Shown here one piece after another: positions 55,379 through 64,000 of a stretch of 64,000 nucleotides of DNA. The position numbers were made by a program, and so were the translations under genes. The notes under the pieces are model-generated. The model searched no databases, had not been told where the DNA came from, and worked only from the letters and a program-made list of their open reading frames with translations. The DNA lies in NCBI RefSeq assembly GCF_029846715.1, contig NZ_JARVWW010000016.1, positions 122,730 to 186,729 of the forward strand. The letters run 5' to 3'. Source of the DNA: Bradyrhizobium nivariense. Its GTDB lineage: Bacteria; Pseudomonadota; Alphaproteobacteria; Rhizobiales; Xanthobacteraceae. How positions within the stretch are numbered: position 1 is the stretch's first letter; the number at the start of each line of letters is the position of its first letter.

Positions 55379-55603
55379 GTGCGTTTCCCAAATCCCCGGA
55401 TGGGGCGTGCCCCTAAGATGGGCAGCCTTCCGTAAAAAGGAAGCCACTATCGGAACTTATGGCTGCGGCCCTCAGTCGCGGGGATGTGGCAAAAGCCCAT
55501 GTTTGGCGGCAGCTTGGCCGGGGACGCGCAGGAACCGCGGTCGCGGGTTACCGTCGCTTTGCGACGGAATTTCGCTTTTTCCTTCGTTATTGCGTTGAAG
55601 CCC
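55379..55603. other. Intergenic, no gene found
   Basis: These 225 bases between the Tim44-like gene and cckA on the same strand show no supported gene, and only a short CCTTCC-GTAAAAA-GGAAGC hairpin. Confidence 0.5.
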
Positions 55604-58186
<2,583 letters not shown>

Positions 58187-58340
58187 CTCAAGCTGGCACA
58201 GCCTGTCGGCAGAGAATCAACGCGCTACGGGGCGCGTGGGGTCCTCCCTGCCTGAATCGGACCCGCAGGCGCAAGGGCAGCAGGGGCGAAAGGTACGCTG
58301 ATTCCCAGATTACGGCCATTTCCGGTACTTCTCGGGGGTT

Positions 58341-59420
58341 TTATTGCCGGCCGGCGCCGAATCCGCTCTTCAGACGCATGACGTAGCCGATGACTTCGGC
58401 GACCGCATGGTAGTGCTCGGTCGGGATTTCCTGGTCGATCTCGACGGTGGCGTAGAGCGCGCGGGCGAGCGGCACGTTCTCGACGATCGGGATGTCGTGC
58501 TCGCGCGCGATCTCCCGGATCTTGAAAGCGAGGTTGTCGACGCCCTTGGCGACGCAGATCGGCGCCGACATGCCGCGCTCATAGGACAGCGCGATCGAAT
58601 AGTGGGTCGGGTTGGTGATGATCACGGAGGCCTTGGGAACCGCCGCCATCATGCGCTTCTTGGACCGCTGCTGGCGCAGCTGCCTGAGCTTGCCCTTGAT
58701 GTGCGGGTCGCCTTCGGACTGCTTGAACTCTTCCTTGATCTCCTGGAGCGACATCTTCTGCCGCTGGAACCAGCTGCGATACTGGAAGAAATAGTCGCCA
58801 ATGGCGATGATCGCGAGCGCCGCGACCACCGCGCCGAGGAGATGAATGGTCAGGCTGGTGGTGGCGCCGAGCATGGCCGCCGGATCGAGCCTGACCATCG
58901 CCTCCATGCGATGCCGTTCCGGCCACAGGATCGTGGTCATGACCGTGCCGAGCACGATCAGTTTGCCGAGACCCTTGAGGAAGTTCGCCGCCGCTTGCTT
59001 GCCGAAGATGCGCTTGAGGCCTTCGGCAGGCGACAGCTTGCTGAACTTGGGCTTGAGCGATTCGGCCGACCAGACCAGGCGGTGCTGCAGCATGTTGCCG
59101 GCAATTGCCGCCAGCACCAGCATCAGCAGCGGCACGCCGACCGCCGCGAGCACCGCGACTTCGATCTGCTGCATCAGGGCGAGCAGAGCCCTGCCGTCGG
59201 TCTTGATCATCCAGGAATTGGCGAGCAGGTTGCGCATCGGCGTCATCAGCCCGCTGCCGACCGATCCCGAGAAGGTCGAGACCACAAGCGTGCCGCCCGC
59301 GATCATGAACCAGGTGTTGATCTCCTGGCTCTTGGCGACATCACCGCGTTCGAGCGCCTCTTCGAGACGTTTTTGCGTCGGGTCTTCTGTTTGACTCTCT
59401 GGATCGTTGTCTTCCGCCAT
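58341..59420 (-). CDS. flhB: Flagellar export protein FlhB
   Basis: The 359-residue export-gate protein has four membrane helices (about 30-210). A cytoplasmic domain carries the autocleavage motif NPTH (in SVIITNPTHYSIALSYERG). SQTEDPTQKRLEEALERGDV is the standard N-terminus. FlhB switches export specificity from rod/hook to filament. The start is ATG 59420 after GAGGGAT. It is last in the flgB-flgC-fliE-fliQ-fliR-flhB operon. Confidence 0.95.
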   Translation of the reverse strand: MAEDNDPESQTEDPTQKRLEEALERGDVAKSQEINTWFMIAGGTLVVSTFSGSVGSGLMTPMRNLLANSWMIKTDGRALLALMQQIEVAVLAAVGVPLLMLVLAAIAGNMLQHRLVWSAESLKPKFSKLSPAEGLKRIFGKQAAANFLKGLGKLIVLGTVMTTILWPERHRMEAMVRLDPAAMLGATTSLTIHLLGAVVAALAIIAIGDYFFQYRSWFQRQKMSLQEIKEEFKQSEGDPHIKGKLRQLRQQRSKKRMMAAVPKASVIITNPTHYSIALSYERGMSAPICVAKGVDNLAFKIREIAREHDIPIVENVPLARALYATVEIDQEIPTEHYHAVAEVIGYVMRLKSGFGAGRQ

Positions 59421-59430
59421 CGATCCCTCG

Positions 59431-60201
59431 TTATCTGAGCGGCATCATCTGGTGCATGACACCGATGAAATAGTCGAGATACGTGCCCATCATCGCCGTG
59501 AGCACCACGGCGAGCACCAGGAAGCCCGCGAAGATCGACAGCGGCACGCCGACGAAATAGACCTGCATTTGCGGCATCAGCCGCGCCAGCACGCCGAGGC
59601 CGATGTTGAAGACGAGGCCGAACACCAGAAACGGTCCGGAAAGTTGCAGGCCCAAACGGAATGCGGCTGCAAAAGCGCGCGTCGCCAGCGCAGCGATATC
59701 GCCGCTCGACACCGTCTCGCCCGGCGCGAAGATCGTATAGCTGTCGTTCAGCGCCGCGATCACCAGATGATGGCTGTCGGTCGCAAACAGCAGCGTCACC
59801 CCGAGCATCGTCAGGAAATTGCCGACCAGCACGCCCTGCTGTCCCTGCGTCGGATCGACCGAGGTGACGAAACCCAGCCCCATCTGCTGCGCGATCACGG
59901 CACCGGCAACCTGGAGCGCCGACAGCGTCACCCGCGCGGTGGCCCCCAGCACGATGCCGATCACGATCTCATGCAGCATCAGGACCAGCAGCGGCGCGAT
60001 CGAGCCCATGTCGACGTGATAGGCATTGCGATGCAGCGGCAGGATGATCAGCGTGAGCAGCAGCGCGATCGACAGCTTGATCCGCGTCGGGATATTGGTC
60101 TCGCCCAGGCCCGGCAACAGCATCACCATCGCACCGACCCGGGCGAAGGCGAGCATGAAGGAAGCGGCGAGCGCCGGCAGCAGCGAGACGTCGATGCGCA
60201 T
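59431..60201 (-). CDS. fliR: Flagellar export protein FliR
   Basis: The 256-residue membrane protein of the flagellar type III export gate has six helices, with FARVGAMVMLLPGLGETNIP and QMGLGFVTSVDPTQGQQ as family blocks. It forms the export gate with FliP and FliQ. It ends 10 bases before flhB and starts 17 bases after fliQ. Confidence 0.95.
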   Translation of the reverse strand: MRIDVSLLPALAASFMLAFARVGAMVMLLPGLGETNIPTRIKLSIALLLTLIILPLHRNAYHVDMGSIAPLLVLMLHEIVIGIVLGATARVTLSALQVAGAVIAQQMGLGFVTSVDPTQGQQGVLVGNFLTMLGVTLLFATDSHHLVIAALNDSYTIFAPGETVSSGDIAALATRAFAAAFRLGLQLSGPFLVFGLVFNIGLGVLARLMPQMQVYFVGVPLSIFAGFLVLAVVLTAMMGTYLDYFIGVMHQMMPLR

Positions 60202-60218
60202 GACCGGCGCATTGTGCC

Positions 60219-60482
60219 TCAGCCGCCGATGATTCGCGACGATATCCGCAGCATGTGGGAATGCAGTGCGTCGGCCATGAACGGCAACGCCAGCAGCATT
60301 GTGGCAAAGATGGCCAAGATCTTCGGCACGTAGATCAGCGTCTGCTCCTGGATCTGCGTCAGCGCCTGGAACAGCGACACGACGACGCCGACCACGAGCC
60401 CGACCACCATCAGGGGCGACGACACGATCACGATGGTCCAGATCGCATCACGCGCGACGTCGAGGGTTTCGGGTCCGGTCAT
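60219..60482 (-). CDS. fliQ: Flagellar export protein FliQ
   Basis: The 87-residue two-helix export-gate subunit has IVIVSSPLMVVGLVVGVVVS and QALTQIQEQTLIYVPKILAI, the family hallmark. The start is ATG 60482. Confidence 0.95.
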   Translation of the reverse strand: MTGPETLDVARDAIWTIVIVSSPLMVVGLVVGVVVSLFQALTQIQEQTLIYVPKILAIFATMLLALPFMADALHSHMLRISSRIIGG

Positions 60483-60568
60483 TGCACAATTCCTTTGTCT
60501 TATTCCTCGCCTCCCACCACTCTAGCGAGCGATGCGAAGGCCTATCCCCGTCACTGCGAGCGCCGAAA

Positions 60569-60877
60569 TCAGATCGGCATCTTCATGATGTCCTCATAGG
60601 CCGCGATCACGCGGTCGCGGACCGAGACCAGCGTGGACACCGCAACATCGGTGTCTGCGACCGCCGTCACCACGTCCATTACGTTGGCCTTGCCGGCGGC
60701 CATCGCCACCGTCTGCGCATCGGATTTGCGGCCGGACTCCATGACGCTGCCGACAGTGTCTTTCAGAAGAGAGGCGAAGGACTGCCCGCTCGGCTCGCTG
60801 CCCTTGCCGGCACCGCTGTTCTCCAGCACGCGGGCGAGGTTTGCATAGGCGTTGGCGGCAATTGTCGGTGTTGCCAT
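60569..60877 (-). CDS. fliE: Flagellar hook-basal body protein FliE
   Basis: The 102-residue FliE, which joins the MS ring to the rod, ends with the family segment TLVSVRDRVIAAYEDIMKMP. FASLLKDTVGSVMESGRKSD is also characteristic. It starts 16 bases after flgC and ends 86 bases before fliQ. Confidence 0.93.
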   Translation of the reverse strand: MATPTIAANAYANLARVLENSGAGKGSEPSGQSFASLLKDTVGSVMESGRKSDAQTVAMAAGKANVMDVVTAVADTDVAVSTLVSVRDRVIAAYEDIMKMPI

Positions 60878-60893
60878 GGCTCAAATGTCCTGT

Positions 60894-61319
60894 TCAGCTC
60901 TTGAGGATGTCGAGGGTGCGCTGGATCATCCGGCGCGTCGCACTGATGATGTTGAGATTGGCCTCGTAGGACCGCTGCGCGTCGCGCATGTCGGTCATCT
61001 CGACCACCGAGTTCACGTTGGGATATTTGACGTTGCCGGTCGCATCCGCCGCCGGATTGTTCGGCTCGTATTTGGTGCGAAAGTTGGACTGGTCGGGCTT
61101 GATCCTGCCGAGGGTGACGACCTGCGCGTCGAGCGTGCGGTCGAGCGCCGAGGAGAAGGTCGGCACCTTGCGCCGGTAGGGATCGCCGCCGGCACTCTGC
61201 GACGTCGAATCCGCATTCGCGATATTCTCCGAGATCACCCGCATGCGCCCGGCCTGCGCCCGCAGACCGGAGGTCGCGATTGCCATCGAGCGGGCAAAGT
61301 CGCTGCTGTCATTCGCCAT
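60894..61319 (-). CDS. flgC: Flagellar proximal rod protein FlgC
   Basis: The 141-residue rod protein begins with the FlgC/FlgB N-terminal helix (SMAIATSGLRAQAGRMRVIS then ENIANADS) and ends with the matching MRDAQRSYEANLNIISATRR. It lies after flgB, separated by a 50-bp palindromic repeat. Confidence 0.95.
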   Translation of the reverse strand: MANDSSDFARSMAIATSGLRAQAGRMRVISENIANADSTSQSAGGDPYRRKVPTFSSALDRTLDAQVVTLGRIKPDQSNFRTKYEPNNPAADATGNVKYPNVNSVVEMTDMRDAQRSYEANLNIISATRRMIQRTLDILKS

Positions 61320-61343
61320 GATCTACCTCCAGCTCTCTTTTTT

Positions 61344-61393
61344 GAGCATGATCTGGTCGGAAAACCGCTGCACACTTTTCCGGATCATGCTCT
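61344..61393. repeat. Palindromic repeat between flgB and flgC
   Basis: GAGCATGATC (61344-61353) and GATCATGCTC (61383-61392) enclose GGAAAACCGCTGCACACTTT, a known Rhizobiales repeat. It abuts the flgB stop codon (61392-61394) and lies within the operon. Confidence 0.8.
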
Positions 61394-61796
61394 AGCCTTT
61401 GCCAATCGCGGTCTTGAGCAGATGCAGGCTCTTCGAATAAAGCGAGGTCGCCGCCGCGTAGTCCATCTGGTTGCTCGCGGCCTTCATCATCTCCTCTTCG
61501 AGATTGACGGCGTTGCCCGCGGGACGGGTCTCAAAGCCCGCATTCTTGTTCTGGTCGAATCCGGAGGCCGCGCCTGACGGCGCCATGTGGGAACCGCTGG
61601 TGCGGGTGAGCGCCAAAGGGCCCATCGAACCCGTGACGGCGCCGCCCTTGTCCAGTTTCGGCTCGACCAGGTCGCGCGGCCGGAATTTGGGCGTGTCGGA
61701 ATTGGAGACGTTCTCGGACAGGACGCGCTGGCGCTCCTGGTGCCACTGCATCTTGGTGCGAAGCGCCGACAGCACCGGGAGGTCGTTGATGGACAT
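61392..61796 (-). CDS. flgB: Flagellar proximal rod protein FlgB
   Basis: The 134-residue rod protein has the N-terminal SALRTKMQWHQERQRVLSEN and the VSNSDTPKFRPRDL motif, with a helical C-terminus (NQMDYAAATSLYSKSLHLLK). ATG 61796 follows AAGGAGCCGCAAG. It is the first gene of the operon; a full CtrA box lies 64 bases upstream. Confidence 0.94.
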   Translation of the reverse strand: MSINDLPVLSALRTKMQWHQERQRVLSENVSNSDTPKFRPRDLVEPKLDKGGAVTGSMGPLALTRTSGSHMAPSGAASGFDQNKNAGFETRPAGNAVNLEEEMMKAASNQMDYAAATSLYSKSLHLLKTAIGKG

Positions 61797-61859
61797 CTTG
61801 CGGCTCCTTCCGCCTCTCGGATCAGGTCCGAAGCTAGGCAGAATTTGCCGCCTGTATGG

Positions 61860-61874
61860 TTAACAGCTGGTTAA
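61860..61874. promoter_or_regulatory. CtrA box upstream of flgB
   Basis: TTAA-CAGCTGG-TTAA matches the full CtrA site TTAA-N7-TTAA exactly. It lies 64 bases before flgB and about 270 before divergent fliO. CtrA is controlled by CckA, whose gene is in this window. Confidence 0.85.
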
Positions 61875-62142
61875 AGATGTCACAGGCAGATGTCCCCCTC
61901 CGGAACACAAATGCGGGCGCCCGTGATTCTACGCCTCCAAAAGTGGCATTAACCCAACCGCTTGGCGGCGCGTGCACAGGCCAAGAAGTCGTTTTGGATC
62001 GAGCGATTCATAGGTTATTAAGAGTTGGGGACGGCAAAACTTGCCGTGGGACGTTAAGAGATAGCAGTTTGGGGCATCGTACGCCGGTGGTTGGCACATC
62101 TGACCACGGGCACGAGAAAAGCGCCATTTGTCGGGGACAAGT

Positions 62143-63120
62143 ATGCAAGGCAGCCCTATCACCTTCATCGTCGCGTTCATCGTCGTTCTGGCGTTGATCG
62201 GCGTCGCTGCATGGCTGGTTCGCCGATTCGCCACCAGCCGGCTCGGCGCCAACACCCAGCGCGGCCGGATGCCCCGGCTCGCCGTGATCGATGCCGCCGC
62301 GGTCGACGGTCGCCGCCGTCTGGTGCTGGTCCGGCGTGACAATGTCGAGCATCTCCTGATGATCGGCGGCCCCACCGACATCGTCGTCGAACCCAACATC
62401 GTGCGCGCAGCGCCCGGCCGCGACCAGCTCCCGCAGCGTCCCAATGCCGCCGAGCCGCCGCGTCTTGCGCCGATGCCTGATACCAGCGGCTGGGCCGACG
62501 AAGCGCCGCGGCCCGAGCTGCTCGATCATCCCGAACCGCAAATGCCCGAGCCGCCACCGCGGCCCGCGCGCCCGTCCTTCGCCGACGAAGTGCGCCGGCC
62601 CGCTCCCGCGCTGGCCGAACGCCGCAACGAGCCGCCGCTGGCCGGCTTCACGTCCGAGCCGCTCGCGCCGCGCCCCGAGCGCGAACTGCGTCCCGAACCT
62701 ATTCCGCCGCGCGTTGCGCGCAGCGAACCCCCTCTGATGCCGCGTCCGCCGCGCCAGAGCGAGCCGGTGAAGGTGCCTCCAGTGCGCGCCGAGCGCGCAG
62801 CCGCACCACCTCCTCCTCCGCCTGTGCCGCAGGCTCCGCCCGTTCCGCCGCCGGCGCCCGCTCCTGCGGCGCCATCGAGCGCCGAGCAGAATCTGGCCGA
62901 GATGGCGCAGCGGCTCGAAGCTGCGCTGCGCCGCCCCGCCGGCGAGACGCTTGCCCCTCCGGTCGCGCCGGAGCCCCCGGCCGCTCCCCCGCGTGTGGCC
63001 CGCAGCGAGCCGCCGGCGCCACCGGCCCCGCCCGCAAAGCCAGCCCCGGAAAAGACCAGCTTTGAAAATCTCGAAGACGAGATGGCCTCGCTACTCGGCC
63101 GTCCGAAGCCGTCTTCGTGA
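62143..63120 (+). CDS. fliO: FliO-like protein with long proline-rich tail
   Basis: The 325-residue protein has one N-terminal membrane helix (ITFIVAFIVVLALIGVAAWL) and a short FliO-type cytoplasmic domain (about 25-95, RRLVLVRRDNVEHLLMIGGP). Then comes a Pro/Arg/Glu-rich tail of more than 200 residues with repeats of VARSEPP and PPPPPPVPQAPPVPPP. Ordinary FliO is about 100-140 residues. ATG 62143 follows GGGGACAAG. Its stop overlaps the fliP start (63117-63120). Confidence 0.85.
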   Translation: MQGSPITFIVAFIVVLALIGVAAWLVRRFATSRLGANTQRGRMPRLAVIDAAAVDGRRRLVLVRRDNVEHLLMIGGPTDIVVEPNIVRAAPGRDQLPQRPNAAEPPRLAPMPDTSGWADEAPRPELLDHPEPQMPEPPPRPARPSFADEVRRPAPALAERRNEPPLAGFTSEPLAPRPERELRPEPIPPRVARSEPPLMPRPPRQSEPVKVPPVRAERAAAPPPPPPVPQAPPVPPPAPAPAAPSSAEQNLAEMAQRLEAALRRPAGETLAPPVAPEPPAAPPRVARSEPPAPPAPPAKPAPEKTSFENLEDEMASLLGRPKPSS

Positions 63121-63878
63121 GGCTGCCGGCCCTCCCGCGTAGAGTTCTTTTTCTTTTTGTCCTGATCGGCGCGGCTTCGCTCGCGAGCCCTTCGCATGCG
63201 CAGGACATCAGCATCAATCTCGGCGGCGGCGGCGCAGGCGGTGGCGGCGTCACCGAGCGCGCGATCCAGCTGATCGCGCTGCTGACGGTGCTGTCGATCG
63301 CACCGTCGATCCTGATCATGATGACGTCGTTCACGCGCATCGTGGTCGTGCTGTCGCTGCTGCGCACCGCAATGGGCACGGCGACCGCGCCGCCGAACTC
63401 GGTGATCATCGCGCTCGCGATGTTCCTCACCTTCTTCGTGATGGGACCGGTCCTGCAAAAATCCTATGACGAAGGCATCCGTCCGCTTGTCGCCAACCAA
63501 CTCGGCGTCGAGGACGCGCTCCAGCGCGCCGCCGTCCCCCTGCGCGGCTTCATGCAGAAGAACGTGCGCGAGAAGGACCTCAAGCTGTTCCTGGATCTGT
63601 CCGGCGAGCCGCCGCCTGCCACTCCCGACGAGCTCGGCTTACGCATCCTCGTCCCCGCCTTCATGATCTCCGAGCTGAAGCGCGCCTTCGAGATCGGCTT
63701 CCTGCTGTTCCTGCCCTTCCTGATCATCGACCTCGTCGTCGCCTCCGTGCTGATGTCGATGGGGATGATGATGCTGCCGCCGGCAACCATCTCGCTGCCC
63801 TTCAAGCTGATCTTCTTCGTGCTGGTCGACGGCTGGTCGCTGGTGGCGGGGAGCTTGGTGCAGAGCTACGGGGGCTAA
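63117..63878 (+). CDS. fliP: Flagellar export protein FliP
   Basis: The 253-residue export-gate protein has a signal peptide (FLFVLIGAASLASPSHAQ) and four helices. Family blocks are PSILIMMTSFTRIVVVLSLL, LRTAMGTATAPPN and SELKRAFEIGFLLFLPFLII. The GTG start at 63117 overlaps the fliO stop. Only 12 bases separate its stop from the transposase end. Confidence 0.95.
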   Translation: MRLPALPRRVLFLFVLIGAASLASPSHAQDISINLGGGGAGGGGVTERAIQLIALLTVLSIAPSILIMMTSFTRIVVVLSLLRTAMGTATAPPNSVIIALAMFLTFFVMGPVLQKSYDEGIRPLVANQLGVEDALQRAAVPLRGFMQKNVREKDLKLFLDLSGEPPPATPDELGLRILVPAFMISELKRAFEIGFLLFLPFLIIDLVVASVLMSMGMMMLPPATISLPFKLIFFVLVDGWSLVAGSLVQSYGG

Positions 63879-63890
63879 AGCGTGATGGCA

Positions 63891-64000
63891 TTAGGTTCGA
63901 TAGCCTGAATTTTTGAGGTAGTTGGCGCATTCCTCGGATGTGAAGGCATCGAGTGCGCGGCCGATTGCGGCGCAGACCGCGTCGACGGTTCGCGCGGCAG
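63891..64000 (-). mobile_element. 3' end of an IS630-type transposase
   Basis: The minus-strand frame ends AARTVDAVCAAIGRALDAFT, SEECANYLKNSGYRT and stop, the C-terminus of IS630-family transposases. The gene continues beyond the right edge. It lies 12 bases after fliP, so an IS sits immediately downstream of the fliO-fliP unit. Confidence 0.75.

Overview
The window looks like chromosome of a slow-growing rhizobial alphaproteobacterium, most likely Bradyrhizobium or a close Nitrobacteraceae relative. The evidence is uniformly high-GC coding bias, an alphaproteobacterial SOS box (GAAC-N7-GAAC) before recA, CckA plus a full CtrA box beside flagellar genes, many small proteins of Bradyrhizobium type, and several families of palindromic Rhizobiales intergenic repeats. 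No rRNA, tRNA or CRISPR array was seen.

Layout. 1-5.8 kb is a probable sulfur-compound module: the start of a CmpA/NrtA-type ABC binding protein (-), a PAS sigma-54 activator (+), an osmC / acyl-CoA-dehydrogenase-like / rhodanese operon (-) and a TetR regulator (+). Both minus-strand units have -24/-12 promoters. 5.9-10.1 kb has a BTAD-hydrolase fusion divergent from mddA, a quinone-oxidoreductase-like gene and a hotdog-like protein. 10.2-18.6 kb holds repeats, small genes, a TrmJ-DUF559 fusion, icd, a cyclic-nucleotide-type K+ channel and alaS. 18.8-23.7 kb is a tandem glycine riboswitch followed by gcvT-gcvH-gcvP. 24-26 kb is a DUF1835-like gene and recA with its SOS box.

26.1-28.7 kb is an AT-richer accessory patch. 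It has a broken IS1-like transposase, an NPPY DNA methyltransferase and a Mrr-N-like small protein between imperfect direct repeats. 28.4-37 kb is dominated by small secreted, lipoprotein and membrane proteins and two tandem, AbcR-like small-RNA candidates. It also has a PaaI-type thioesterase, HdeA, a PilZ protein and a PQQ dehydrogenase. 37-43.5 kb contains a YeeE/YedE transporter pair, a BioF2-type GNAT, a degenerate hicBA toxin-antitoxin locus, a DsbA-family protein, an XRE/MmyB regulator and a SET-domain methyltransferase.

43.5-47.3 kb is a TetR-controlled unit. A carotenoid oxygenase gene and a septation-protein-A-like membrane operon carry the same promoter and the same 19-bp operator. 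47.4-55.4 kb has envelope and small proteins, class I fumarase, a GST, a frameshifted small secreted protein and a Tim44-like protein. 55.6-63.9 kb is cckA, flgB-flgC-fliE-fliQ-fliR-flhB (-) and divergent fliO-fliP (+), with a CtrA box before flgB. The window ends in the 3' end of an IS630-type transposase.

Several genes fall below a 60-codon cutoff and were read directly from the sequence: 28425-28598, 29646-29735, 31960-32094, and the two broken hic genes.
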